A stretch of DNA of 16,766 nucleotides, taken from NCBI GenBank assembly GCA_013002265.1, contig JABDKK010000186.1, forward strand, positions 1 through 16,766, given 5' to 3'. Below the pieces are notes generated by a model. It made no database searches and was not told the origin of the DNA. It worked only from the letters and a program-made list of their open reading frames with translations. Position 1 is the stretch's first letter, and the number at the start of each line of letters is the position of its first letter. A program made the translations under genes and the position numbers. Below, piece by piece: positions 6,578-13,128 of this stretch. This DNA is from Candidatus Nitrosopumilus sp. (lineage in GTDB: Archaea; Thermoproteota; Nitrososphaeria; Nitrososphaerales; Nitrosopumilaceae).

Positions 6578-6740
6578 ATTTTCTTGATGCTTTGATTTTA
6601 GGCTCAAATTTCCGTTTAATTGATGGGCAGTGGGCCTAATATGGTGTTTGTATGAAAGCAGACTTGGAATCTTTTTCTCGGCAAGAATAACCATACCGTA
6701 ACTGGCATGATATATTGATACAAAAATTCGTAACTGAGTA

Positions 6741-6748
6741 AGGTAGGT
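6741..6748 (+). promoter_or_regulatory. Shine-Dalgarno-like site of the ribbon-helix-helix gene
   Basis: AGGTAGGT lies nine bases before the ATG at 6758. A TATATT box at 6711-6716 predicts a transcript start near 6739, so this gene probably has a short leader with a ribosome binding site, unlike most of its neighbours. Confidence 0.45.
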
Positions 6749-6757
6749 AATTAAGAA

Positions 6758-6907
6758 ATGGCCCAACGAATAACAATAATGCTTGATGATGATCTGGTAA
6801 AGAAGCTAAGACTAAAGCAATCTCAAATTATTCAAAAATCTTCATCTAGTGCAAGTTTCTCACATGTGGTAAATGAATCACTTCGAGCATGTCTGAAGAC
6901 GAAATAA
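6758..6907 (+). CDS. small ribbon-helix-helix protein (49 residues)
   Basis: The product reads MAQRITIMLDDDLVKKLRLK, then a Ser-rich turn and FSHVVNESLRACLKTK. This is the CopG/Arc/MetJ ribbon-helix-helix pattern: a short beta strand (RITIMLDDDL), helix A (DLVKKLRLKQSQIIQKS), and a second helix starting at the conserved Ser-x-x-V position (SFSHVVNESLRACL). Such proteins dimerise and bind DNA through the strand, either as repressors or as antitoxins. No toxin gene is adjacent, so a stand-alone regulator is more likely. The inverted repeats upstream could include its operator, which is inference. It ends 10 bases from the convergent sugar-dehydrogenase-like gene. Confidence 0.8.
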   Translation: MAQRITIMLDDDLVKKLRLKQSQIIQKSSSSASFSHVVNESLRACLKTK

Positions 6908-6917
6908 TTATTTTAAA

Positions 6918-8366
6918 CTATCTCTGAACTCTCAAAAATTCCTTATCCATCATCCATTGGATGCTTTGAACAAAGGTTTGATTGTCGATTTGACCTGTTG
7001 CCCACCATTTGGCACTGTTTTTAATCCATTTTGGAATCTTATTTTCTGAATCTGGATTTGCATTCTCCAAAACCCCGTAATTGACTAGCTCCTGTAATCC
7101 ATCTACAAATGTCTCATCACTAATTACATCATCCGACCAAAGTATTGCCGAATCCTGAATCCACTGTGGGATTATAATGATGTCTTCAACAAAGTTCTCT
7201 CCATCACCTGTTCTGCACTGTCTTGGATAAGATTCCATGATTGGAAATCCTGCAGCAAAACAATCCTCAAAACTATTAATTGCATTTAATGGAGTGATTC
7301 TTAGTATCCTGTCATCATTTATTTGCGGAGATCCTCTTCCATCCTGGTTGCTAGTTAGAATGTATAGATAACCATCAGGTCCTGTTGCAACATCTCGCAA
7401 TCTTCCAAAATTTCCTTGGAAAATCTTTTCATCTGAAACTACTTTGTTGTTTTCAATATCAAACTCTATCATGTGCAAATGGTTTCCCCTCAGTGTTGCA
7501 ACAAAATATTTTCCATTCCACTGAGGAATTTTATCGCCATAGTAAAACACTGCACCTGATGGTGCCCATGTGTCATCTCCTGTGTGCAAGATTGGATTTT
7601 GCAGTCCTGGCTTTGTCTCATCTCCAATGATATCAGGCCAGCCGTAATTTGAGCCTGGCATTATCACATTGATCTCGTCATGTGCTGCCCCCCTCCATCC
7701 GGATGGTCCGTGTTCTGTAGCTACCAGATTTCCATTACTATCCCAGTCTATTCCTTGAGGATTTCTGTGTCCTATGGAGTAGATTTCTGAATTCCATGGA
7801 TTGTCATCAGGAATTGTTCCATCTGAATTAATTCTTAGAATCTTTCCTCCAAGTGAATTTAGATCTTGTGACAAGTCAGGAATTCCAGCCTCACCTGTTG
7901 TGATGTAGAGTTTTCCATCTGGTCCAAACTTTATTCTGCCTCCGTCATGAAATGGGCCTCCTGGAATTCCATCAATCAATACTTTGTCTTCAGTGATTTT
8001 ATCCTCTGATACCACGTAACGTACTACCTTGTTTGTAGTGGTTAGAAATTCATTGTAAGTGTAATACAGATAGATGTAGTTGTTTTCCTCAAAGTTTGGA
8101 TCCACTGCAACACCTAACAGTCCACCTTCGACTCCTCCCACTCCGATTGTTAGAAGTGGCTCTTTTAGAACTCCGCCCTCGATTACTCTGAGGTTTCCGT
8201 TTCTCTCAGTAAAGAAGACTCTGTCATCTGGCGTCCAGTCAATGCTCCAGGGAATGGTTAGATTATCAGCTACTGTTTCCACTTTGACTCCGTACTCTGG
8301 AAACTCTTGGGCATAAACTGCAGGAATGACTCCGAGTATGATTAGACTGATAATTATTCCCTTCAC
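6918..8366 (-). CDS. secreted PQQ-type glucose/sorbosone dehydrogenase-like protein with C-terminal repeats
   Basis: The product has 482 residues and starts with GTG. Residues 1-19 form a signal peptide (MKGIIISLIILGVIPAVYA). Residues 25-360 are a beta-propeller of the glucose/sorbosone dehydrogenase family: LTIPWSIDWTPD, FHDGGRIKFGPDGKLYITTG with the catalytic-type His140, IGHRNPQGIDWD with Arg201, DEINVIMPGSNYGWPDIIGD, and GRLRDVATGPDGYLYILT. Bound PQQ and sugar or aldehyde oxidation are known for relatives; the substrate here is unknown. Residues 366-396 carry a small Cys-pair motif (CFAAGFPIMESYPRQC then DGENF), and 398-478 hold two Trp-rich repeats starting IPQWIQDSAILW and IPKWIKNSAKWW, which I associate with thaumarchaeal envelope proteins. 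A surface or pseudo-periplasmic location is likely. Confidence 0.88.
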   Translation of the reverse strand: MKGIIISLIILGVIPAVYAQEFPEYGVKVETVADNLTIPWSIDWTPDDRVFFTERNGNLRVIEGGVLKEPLLTIGVGGVEGGLLGVAVDPNFEENNYIYLYYTYNEFLTTTNKVVRYVVSEDKITEDKVLIDGIPGGPFHDGGRIKFGPDGKLYITTGEAGIPDLSQDLNSLGGKILRINSDGTIPDDNPWNSEIYSIGHRNPQGIDWDSNGNLVATEHGPSGWRGAAHDEINVIMPGSNYGWPDIIGDETKPGLQNPILHTGDDTWAPSGAVFYYGDKIPQWNGKYFVATLRGNHLHMIEFDIENNKVVSDEKIFQGNFGRLRDVATGPDGYLYILTSNQDGRGSPQINDDRILRITPLNAINSFEDCFAAGFPIMESYPRQCRTGDGENFVEDIIIIPQWIQDSAILWSDDVISDETFVDGLQELVNYGVLENANPDSENKIPKWIKNSAKWWATGQIDNQTFVQSIQWMMDKEFLRVQR

Positions 8367-8493
8367 GTAATACAGATCTCTTTTTTGGAATTAAGTCTTG
8401 TCAAAAAATAGAAATTGGAACTTAAGACCAACAACGGTTAGTTGCTTGGTGACAATTCCAATTGATACTGATTTGTCAATTTAGTATTTAGAT

Positions 8494-8523
8494 AATACTG
8501 ATAACTTCTACGTATCAGTTATT
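8494..8523. repeat. bulged hairpin
   Basis: ACTGATA (8497-8503) pairs with TATCAGT (8513-8519) around a 9-base loop; with one bulged base the stem extends by AAT/ATT to ten pairs. Related half-sites (GATACTGAT near 8464) occur just before it, so it may be a binding site or RNA hairpin. Confidence 0.4.
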
Positions 8524-8704
8524 TGCAGAACTTGGATTGATTCTGATATTGCTCATCTAAATTATGCTTCATCCATATTATCATGAATTCTATGGATAAT
8601 GGTAAAATCAATCATTTGATCTAATTTCTTCTAACAAAACAACTGCTGGAACACTCTGAAACGTGGTATTCAGAAACATGTTCAATGTATTTTGCTAATT
8701 ACAA

Positions 8705-8776
8705 CTAAACAATACTTGAGACTCCAAATATCACTAACAGTACTGCAAATCCAATAATTACTGTCCTTGTCTTCGT
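8705..8776 (-). pseudogene. remnant of a small membrane protein gene
   Basis: A 23-codon open stretch on the minus strand encodes TRTVIIGFAVLLVIFGVSSI, a well-formed membrane helix ending at a TAG, but it begins right after an in-frame stop and has no start codon. It resembles the tiny one-helix proteins elsewhere in the window, and probably lost its 5' end or carries a frameshift. Confidence 0.3.
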
Positions 8777-8846
8777 TTACTTTTTTTGAAAATTGTTGAA
8801 TTAAAGATGCTGTCCTATGATTGGTGTGACGAAAAATACCAAAATT

Positions 8847-9506
8847 TTACACTGCAAGCCTCTTTGCTTTTGCAAACACTGCTGACCACTGAGCCCAGCT
8901 GAGCCTGCCAGTCTGGGTATTTTGCTTTGATGGATGATACGATGTTAGAATCATAGTGTTTTCGTATCTGAATAGTTTGTTGTGCCCAAACTTTTCAGGC
9001 TTGATTTGGTATAACTTGCATGCTGCATCATATGCAATCTTTCCCAGGCATAGTACAATTTTGACATTTTTTAGAATCTTTTTTTCTTGCTCCAAGAATC
9101 CAAAGCACTGCCCCATCTCCTCTTTTGTTGGCTTGTTTTGAGGCGGTGCGCATCTTAGTGCTGCAGTAATGTATGCATTATGTAACACCAGCCCATCATC
9201 TCTGCTTTGACTAGTTGGAATTGACGCAAAGCCGTGCTTGTGCATTACCTTTGCAACCCAGTCTCCTGATGAATCCCCTGTAAACATTCTTCCTGTCCTG
9301 TTCCCCCCATGTGCAGCAGGCGCCAATCCTACAATGAGAAGCCTTGCATTGACATCTCCAAATCCTGAAAGAGGCTTGCCGTAATACTTTTCATCCCTGA
9401 ACCGTCTTACCTTGTTTTTTGCAACATCGCGTATGTACACTGCAAGTCTTGGACATTTTTTGCAGCTTGCAATCTTTTTGTTTAGGGATTCAATTGAGCT
9501 CAACAA
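8847..9506 (-). CDS. uracil-DNA glycosylase, family 5 (UDGb type)
   Basis: The 219-residue protein has the iron-sulfur cysteines of family 4/5 glycosylases (C15, C18, C119, C134) and motif 1 GLAPAAHGGNRTGRMFTGD (60-78), which is the family-5 version lacking the usual catalytic acidic residue. RCAPPQNKPT (118-127) and motif 2 SYHPS (189-193) follow. Family-5 enzymes remove uracil, and often hypoxanthine or other deaminated bases, from DNA to start base-excision repair. The start is TTG: either 9506 or 9503, the latter overlapping the stop of the upstream small gene as TTGA, which suggests translational coupling. It appears to be the last gene of a three-gene minus-strand unit. Confidence 0.92.
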   Translation of the reverse strand: MLSSIESLNKKIASCKKCPRLAVYIRDVAKNKVRRFRDEKYYGKPLSGFGDVNARLLIVGLAPAAHGGNRTGRMFTGDSSGDWVAKVMHKHGFASIPTSQSRDDGLVLHNAYITAALRCAPPQNKPTKEEMGQCFGFLEQEKKILKNVKIVLCLGKIAYDAACKLYQIKPEKFGHNKLFRYENTMILTSYHPSKQNTQTGRLSWAQWSAVFAKAKRLAV

Positions 9507-9637
9507 ACACCTTGCTTTTTTGTCTCAATAAAAATACTCTTTTCATCTTCTACAAAATTAGACTCTAAGTTGCCTGAGCTGTTCATGTAATGGAACACTG
9601 TTCCGTGTGGGAGTTTTGTTTGACCGATATATTTCAT
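9500..9637 (-). CDS. small protein of 45 residues ahead of the glycosylase
   Basis: The ATG at 9637 opens MKYIGQTKLPHGTVFHYMNS, an acidic middle (SNFVEDEKSIFIETK) and a C-terminal Cys, ending in TGA at 9500. The stop overlaps the TTG start of the uracil-DNA glycosylase, an arrangement typical of coupled genes. A purine-rich AAAGGGAAAGA lies about 10 bases upstream and could act as ribosome binding site. There is no recognised domain and no membrane segment. The tight overlap and the natural-looking composition support a real gene; a role with the repair enzyme is only a guess from position. Confidence 0.5.
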   Translation of the reverse strand: MKYIGQTKLPHGTVFHYMNSSGNLESNFVEDEKSIFIETKKQGVC

Positions 9638-9681
9638 GACTTGTCTTTCCCTTTTTTTATTTCTCAGTGTGTTTTCAAAAA

Positions 9682-9777
9682 CTACACCTGCTCAGGATCT
9701 CTATCTAGATTAATCCCAATTCTTTGTGCCAATCTGGCAAACTCTTCTACTATCTGGTTGTCTTTTTGTGTGAACAT
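9682..9777 (-). CDS. very small protein of 31 residues, first gene of the glycosylase unit
   Basis: The ATG at 9777 opens MFTQKDNQIVEEFARLAQRI and continues GINLDRDPEQV to TAG at 9682. The sequence reads as one amphipathic helix, hydrophilic and without Cys. A TATA-like TTTTATT at about 9801-9807 is 25-30 bases upstream. The next gene starts 44 bases later on the same strand. It could be a true microprotein or the shortened remnant of a larger gene; no family is recognised. Confidence 0.4.
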   Translation of the reverse strand: MFTQKDNQIVEEFARLAQRIGINLDRDPEQV

Positions 9778-9872
9778 GCTGTTGTGATATTATTTTGAAT
9801 AAAAGCAATTACTGCTAACTTATCTATTGTTCATAAACCAAGGTCTATTAGAGATGATTGCAAATTTTTGTA

Positions 9873-10229
9873 ATGCCTGCAACAGGAAAGGTCAGTCTGA
9901 CAAGACAGACAATCTACTGCTTTATTCCAGTACTTGATTTGTATTCGGCATACAAGATCAAAAAACTTCGATGGTTTGTTTTGATAATACTTGGACTTGG
10001 CCTTGCACTAAGTACGATTTTTGGAAATCTAAATCCTATTGCTGATGAGCAAGAGTATTCAGAAAAACTGCTAACGCCCAAGATGGAGATTGACTGGCAG
10101 TATGCAATACTAGGTGATAATCCGGAATTGTCTTTGATTTCAATAATTGTCATGGATGGGACAATCTATGGCACCAAGGTGTATCTGATCAGGCGCTGGT
10201 CTAAATCCTGGAATGCAAAGTTTGACTAA
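9873..10229 (+). CDS. small membrane protein, unrecognised family
   Basis: From the ATG at 9873 the product has 118 residues: MPATGKVSLTRQTIYCFIPV, then LDLYSAYKIKKLRWFVLIIL with a membrane segment at about 33-54. A hydrophilic middle (NPIADEQEYSEKLL) follows, then a less hydrophobic second segment near LSLISIIVMDG and a basic end (RRWSKSWNAKFD). An in-frame TTG at 9858 would add five residues, but the ATG gives the more natural start. The tandem CFIPVLDLYSAYKIKKLRW is reminiscent of small archaeal membrane proteins of unknown role. It may be co-transcribed with the tiny frame that follows it. Confidence 0.65.
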   Translation: MPATGKVSLTRQTIYCFIPVLDLYSAYKIKKLRWFVLIILGLGLALSTIFGNLNPIADEQEYSEKLLTPKMEIDWQYAILGDNPELSLISIIVMDGTIYGTKVYLIRRWSKSWNAKFD

Positions 10230-10244
10230 TCGTGCCTGCCAGGC

Positions 10245-10322
10245 GTGAAAAAGCAAAAAACTGTCTTATTTGTTATAATGATTGCGATGATCTTGACCGA
10301 CATTCTTTATATTCGAATCTAG
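10245..10322 (+). CDS. possible 25-residue single-helix membrane protein
   Basis: A GTG at 10245, 15 bases after the preceding stop, opens MKKQKTVLFVIMIAMILTDI and ends with LYIRI at TAG 10320-10322. It is a basic N-terminus plus one membrane helix, like other tiny proteins of this window. The same bases in another frame encode a Cys-rich 63-residue frame starting at 10232, which I consider a shadow. The TATA box of the next gene lies inside its 3' end. Evidence is limited to composition and position. Confidence 0.3.
   Translation: MKKQKTVLFVIMIAMILTDILYIRI
10306..10313 (+). promoter_or_regulatory. TATA box of the acidic secreted protein gene
   Basis: TTTATATT is centred about 25 bases before the ATG at 10335 but only 16 before the ATG at 10326. 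This favours 10335 as a leaderless start. Confidence 0.65.
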
Positions 10323-10334
10323 AAAATGTCTGCA

Positions 10335-11864
10335 ATGAAAAGCAAACAACTTCTAAGCGTTGTATTTTCGCTGATTCTGGTTATGGGTGTATCTGCAGGT
10401 TCTGCATTTGCCCAGACAGATGATGATCTTGATGACTCTTCAATGGATGATGACAGTTCTGAATATGAAACTGGCACAGAAAGAGATGAGCATGAAGATG
10501 AACGAGATGAATACGAAGACGAGCATGACGATAAAGACGAGTATGGACATGATAGAGAATACAAAGATGGTAAAGAATACGATCTTGATGACAGACTAGA
10601 GTTCTTTTGTTCAATGACAGACCTTCAGAAACGTCAGCTATTTGCAGACCATCCAAGACTAGAGCAATTCAAACACAGACTGGTAGAGTTTTGTGACCTT
10701 GGTGGTGATGCAAGAGAGAATGCAATTGATAATTTTATCATGGAGCATTTTGCCGATGTAGAGTATGACGATGATCATCGTGAGATACTAGACAGATACT
10801 GTGCAATGTCTGATGAGGACAAGCGAGTATATGTTGCAAAACATGACAAGGCATCTGACAAAGTTGAGAAAATGAATAGCTACTGTACACTTGATGAGGA
10901 CATGAAACGTGAATTTATCATAGAGCACAGAGACGAGTACATTTCTCACATGAAAGACAAAGCCAAGGATCACATGAAAGACAAAGTAAAAGGACACATG
11001 AAAGAGAGATTCTCTACAATGGAATTTGACAGATTCTGTGCAATGACTGATGCTGAACTATCAGCTGCAACATTTGAGATGGAATTTGTAGAGCGCGCCT
11101 CCAAATGGTGTGATATGACACCTGATGAGAGAAAGACATACATGAAAGAACACATCAAAGCAAAGGTTCATGACAATGTCAAGGATCACATCAAAGACAA
11201 ATTGTCTCATATGGATTATGATGGATACTGTGCTCTAACTGAAGCAGAATTGGCTGCCTCTACCTTTGATGCAGAATTTGTAGCAAAGGCATCCTTGTGG
11301 TGTGAAATGAGTCCTGAGGAGAGAAAGGCCTCAATGAAAGAGCACATCCGAGATATGGTTCATGACAAAGTAAGTGATACTGCACCCCGTCTAAAGGCAA
11401 TGATTATGGCAAATTCGGTTTCTGATGAGAAGAAGATGGAACTCAAAGCCAAGTTCATGGAAAAGTTTGGAGACAAGGCTGACAAGCTAAAGTCTGAACT
11501 CAAAATGAAGTACAAGGATCATGTCGATAAAGTCAAATCTAAAATTTCTGATGAGCGAAAGTCTGCCATTCATGACCGACTAGCTGAGATGAAGGCCTTC
11601 AAGGCAGAGATTCGTGCAAATTCAGACTTGAGTGTTGAGGAAAAGCAACTACTTAGAGCAGATTTCATTGAAAAGGCAAAGGACATGCAGCTTGCATGGA
11701 TTACTCCGCGAGCTCAGATGAATGCCGCAGTGGACATTTCAGACATTGAGTGTCGCGAAGGATACAGCCTTGTAATGAAAGCATCAAGTGGAGTTGCCAT
11801 GTGTCTTAAAGCAGATACAGCACTCGAACTGATTGATAGAGGTATTGCAGTTCCTGCAAACTAA
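10335..11864 (+). CDS. secreted acidic protein with four 64-residue Cys-pair modules
   Basis: The product has 509 residues from the ATG at 10335 (512 from 10326). A signal peptide at 1-27 (MKSKQLLSVVFSLILVMGVS, cleavage after SAFA) is followed by an extremely acidic Asp/Glu-rich segment (28-85). Eight cysteines come next in four pairs at 92/120, 156/184, 235/259 and 299/323. Corresponding cysteines of consecutive modules are exactly 64 residues apart within each half (92-156, 120-184, 235-299, 259-323). The sequences are helical and charged; the first Cys of a pair sits in motifs such as FCAMTD or YCALTE, and the second in CDMTPDERK. A Lys-rich helical stretch follows. The last 50 residues (ISDIECREGYSLVMKASSG, Cys473 and Cys490) match a C-terminal domain I associate with thaumarchaeal secreted proteins. 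A cell-surface or metal-binding role is possible but not shown. Confidence 0.8.
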   Translation: MKSKQLLSVVFSLILVMGVSAGSAFAQTDDDLDDSSMDDDSSEYETGTERDEHEDERDEYEDEHDDKDEYGHDREYKDGKEYDLDDRLEFFCSMTDLQKRQLFADHPRLEQFKHRLVEFCDLGGDARENAIDNFIMEHFADVEYDDDHREILDRYCAMSDEDKRVYVAKHDKASDKVEKMNSYCTLDEDMKREFIIEHRDEYISHMKDKAKDHMKDKVKGHMKERFSTMEFDRFCAMTDAELSAATFEMEFVERASKWCDMTPDERKTYMKEHIKAKVHDNVKDHIKDKLSHMDYDGYCALTEAELAASTFDAEFVAKASLWCEMSPEERKASMKEHIRDMVHDKVSDTAPRLKAMIMANSVSDEKKMELKAKFMEKFGDKADKLKSELKMKYKDHVDKVKSKISDERKSAIHDRLAEMKAFKAEIRANSDLSVEEKQLLRADFIEKAKDMQLAWITPRAQMNAAVDISDIECREGYSLVMKASSGVAMCLKADTALELIDRGIAVPAN

Positions 11865-11867
11865 CAC

Positions 11868-11890
11868 CTTTTTTTATTTTTTATTTTTTA
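11868..11890 (+). terminator. T-rich terminator of the acidic protein gene
   Basis: Four bases after the stop, three runs of six or more T separated by single A residues form a strong archaeal-type termination tract. Confidence 0.75.
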
Positions 11891-11980
11891 AAATCTGTAT
11901 AACTATCAGATGTGAAAACATCTAATCAATCATTTTTACCAAAAGTATTACAAAATTTTCTTGGCATGGCCTTCTTTTTG

Positions 11981-11987
11981 AGGAGGT
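11981..11987 (+). promoter_or_regulatory. strong Shine-Dalgarno site that sets the TTG start
   Basis: AGGAGGT lies eight bases before the TTG at 11996. It is the clearest ribosome binding site in the window and makes that TTG the start. It is itself inside a nine-codon mini-frame (ATG at 11966, stop TAG at 11993-11995) whose stop directly abuts the TTG. Confidence 0.7.
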
Positions 11988-11995
11988 ATTCCTAG

Positions 11996-12286
11996 TTGGG
12001 CAGAACATACATCAGAATCAGAAAGAAGCGTGCAACCGAACAGCAGATTGCAGATGAAATTTTCTCACTGCTTCACGGCAACGGTTCAAGACCGTACTCC
12101 CTTTCATTTACCGAGACTGCCAAGACACTTGCGGTGTCACGTGATACGATATACCGATACATCAAAAAGATGCACGGCACTCAGCAAATCCTCAAAGACA
12201 AAAACGGTAAGCTGCACCTCCCAAGCCATCAGAGATGCAAAGTTCCGAAAGTTCAACAAACTCAACAAAAAATCAGACATCATTGA
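11996..12286 (+). CDS. small helix-turn-helix protein, probably frameshifted near the 3' end
   Basis: The 96-codon frame starts at TTG with a strong ribosome binding site. It reads MGRTYIRIRKKRATEQQIAD, then SLSFTETAKTLAVSRDTIYR, a clear helix-turn-helix with recognition helix SRDTIYRYIKKM. Up to KDKNGKLHL the sequence looks natural; the last 21 residues (LPSHQRCKVPK...) do not. The +1 frame from 12222 gives QAIRDAKFRKFNKLNKKSDI and ends at 12293, with codon choice like the upstream part. So one extra base around 12217-12222 has probably shifted the frame, or the read has an error. Codons end in C or G more often than in neighbouring genes, hinting at transfer from another replicon. The function is probably DNA binding; the target is unknown. 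It may also be the N-terminal piece of a once longer protein. Confidence 0.65.
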   Translation: MGRTYIRIRKKRATEQQIADEIFSLLHGNGSRPYSLSFTETAKTLAVSRDTIYRYIKKMHGTQQILKDKNGKLHLPSHQRCKVPKVQQTQQKIRHH

Positions 12287-12293
12287 AAAATAA

Positions 12294-12568
12294 AATTTTT
12301 CTTGATTCACAAAAAAATTTGAATGTATTTTAAGAATCTACTTTCAGTTTTTATGAAAAGTAAACGTACCACCGCCAAAAGGAGGGTAAAGAGTTTCTAC
12401 TACAATTAAATATATTTTAACAAAATTTACAGGATCCGAATTCTTTCCATATTCACCTGCTGATTTCACTGCATCCCATTGGATCTTTCATTGATCATTG
12501 ACTAGAGGTCAACATTCAACTCAATTAATTTCAAAACTGCCTAGTTCTACATAGTTATGAATTAATTT
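12294..12568. other. gene-free AT-rich stretch
   Basis: Nothing convincing is coded here. An 18-codon frame at 12353-12409 (MKSKRTTAKRRVKSFYYN) is too short and lacks a promoter. An AGGAGGG at about 12380-12386 resembles a ribosome binding site, but no start codon follows it at a useful distance. Confidence 0.4.
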
Positions 12569-12658
12569 CTATTCTAATTCTTTAATTATCAAGGTACATT
12601 TTTTGCTCAAATTCTCCAAATAGCGATCACGTCTTCTTAAAATCTCAATTTTGTAAAC
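12569..12658 (-). pseudogene. degenerate copy of the coiled-coil gene at 14474-14692
   Basis: On the minus strand this 29-codon stretch reads EILRRRDRYLENLSKKC then TLIIKELE and a stop. It aligns without gaps to the C-terminus of the intact coiled-coil protein (ETLRRLEKNLENLNKKRELI, then IKELED). The DNA is also clearly alike. Upstream it is closed by an in-frame TGA and there is no start codon, so only the 3' end survives. It marks a local duplication about 1.9 kb from the intact gene. Confidence 0.6.
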
Positions 12659-12713
12659 TCATCTTGGTGATTAATAATATTCCAAAAACATGCGTATTTT
12701 GTCTGTTTATAGA

Positions 12714-12732
12714 TGATTTTCTCAGAAAATCA
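12714..12732 (-). terminator. hairpin at the end of the zinc-finger gene
   Basis: TGATTTTC (12714-12721) and GAAAATCA (12725-12732) form an 8-base perfect stem with a 3-base loop, and include the TGA stop of the zinc-finger gene on the minus strand. It may protect or end the mRNA. Confidence 0.45.
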
Positions 12733-12924
12733 AACTCTAGCCTTGCAAATTTTTTTGTGTTTTCTTAGGTTTTCAACAGAATGAAATTCCTTGCCACATG
12801 CTCTGCATTTTTCCTTTTTCTTGTTGTGTGCAATTTCTTTATGTTTTTCCAGTCTTGCAGGATACTTGAATCGCGTTCCGCATTTATCACATTTTAACTT
12901 CCTTACACTATCATCAAAAACCAT
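12730..12924 (-). CDS. two-finger C2H2 zinc-finger protein (64 residues)
   Basis: From the ATG at 12924 the protein begins MVFDDSVRKLKCDKCGTRF. Finger 1 is C-x2-C-x12-H-x4-H (CDKCGTRFKYPARLEKHKEI then AH). Finger 2 is C-x2-C-x12-H-x4-C (CRACGKEFHSVENLRKHKKI then C). Both have the usual Phe and Leu core residues. Small C2H2 proteins are common in thaumarchaea and are presumed to bind DNA or protein; the target is unknown. The frame extends to an ATG at 12966, but TTTTAGTA at about 12943-12950 favours a leaderless start at 12924. A perfect hairpin covers its stop codon. Confidence 0.85.
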   Translation of the reverse strand: MVFDDSVRKLKCDKCGTRFKYPARLEKHKEIAHNKKKEKCRACGKEFHSVENLRKHKKICKARV

Positions 12925-13087
12925 GATTCGTATAGTTCCATCTAGTACTAAAACCCATTTTATCATATTCTAGTACTCAAAAATCAGAATTTCACATCAA
13001 ATTCAAAAAAAGCATCTACTCTATTAGTCAGATGGTGCCTAGTATAGTATCGTAGTGGTGTGAGTTTGCATATCTGAGAAGAAGGAC

Positions 13088-13128
13088 TGAATTGACTACT
13101 CAGCTACGAATAAAATTTAGAATCTTAT
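13088..13128. repeat. diverged direct repeat, copy 1 of 2
   Basis: This copy reads CTGAATTGACTACTCAGCTA followed by CGAATAAAATTTAGAATCTT. It matches 13394-13432 at most positions with one three-base gap. It overlaps the 3' end of the tiny membrane-protein gene (stop at 13125-13127). Confidence 0.6.

Larger units (their letters stand above)
8367..8846. other. 480-base stretch without a clear gene
   Basis: It lies between the divergent-side promoter of the sugar-dehydrogenase-like gene and the end of the glycosylase gene. It holds an imperfect hairpin at 8494-8523 and two short minus-strand pieces that read like protein but lack start codons: a hydrophobic one at 8705-8776 and another around 8616-8696 (LAKYIEHVSEYHVSEC...). 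They look like decayed remains of small genes rather than working ones. I see no RNA gene. Confidence 0.5.

Noticed and set aside
6560..6766. 68-residue minus-strand frame
   Set aside because: No promoter, no domain, and it runs across the start of the ribbon-helix-helix gene; its end mirrors the palindromic hairpin at 6558-6577.
6758..6907. antitoxin of a toxin-antitoxin pair
   Set aside because: The ribbon-helix-helix protein has no adjacent toxin-like gene on either side; the next gene is a convergent secreted dehydrogenase-like protein.
8455..8640. C/D-box RNA
   Set aside because: CTGA and TGATAA-like words occur, but not in the C-D'-C'-D order and spacing needed.
10232..10423. Cys-rich 63-residue frame
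   Set aside because: Its second half overlaps the signal peptide coding region of the acidic secreted protein, whose frame is far better supported; the cysteines can arise from the TGT/TGC seen when hydrophobic codons are read out of frame.
12353..12409. 18-codon basic frame MKSKRTTAKRRVKSFYYN
   Set aside because: Too short, no promoter or ribosome binding site, no neighbour coupling.
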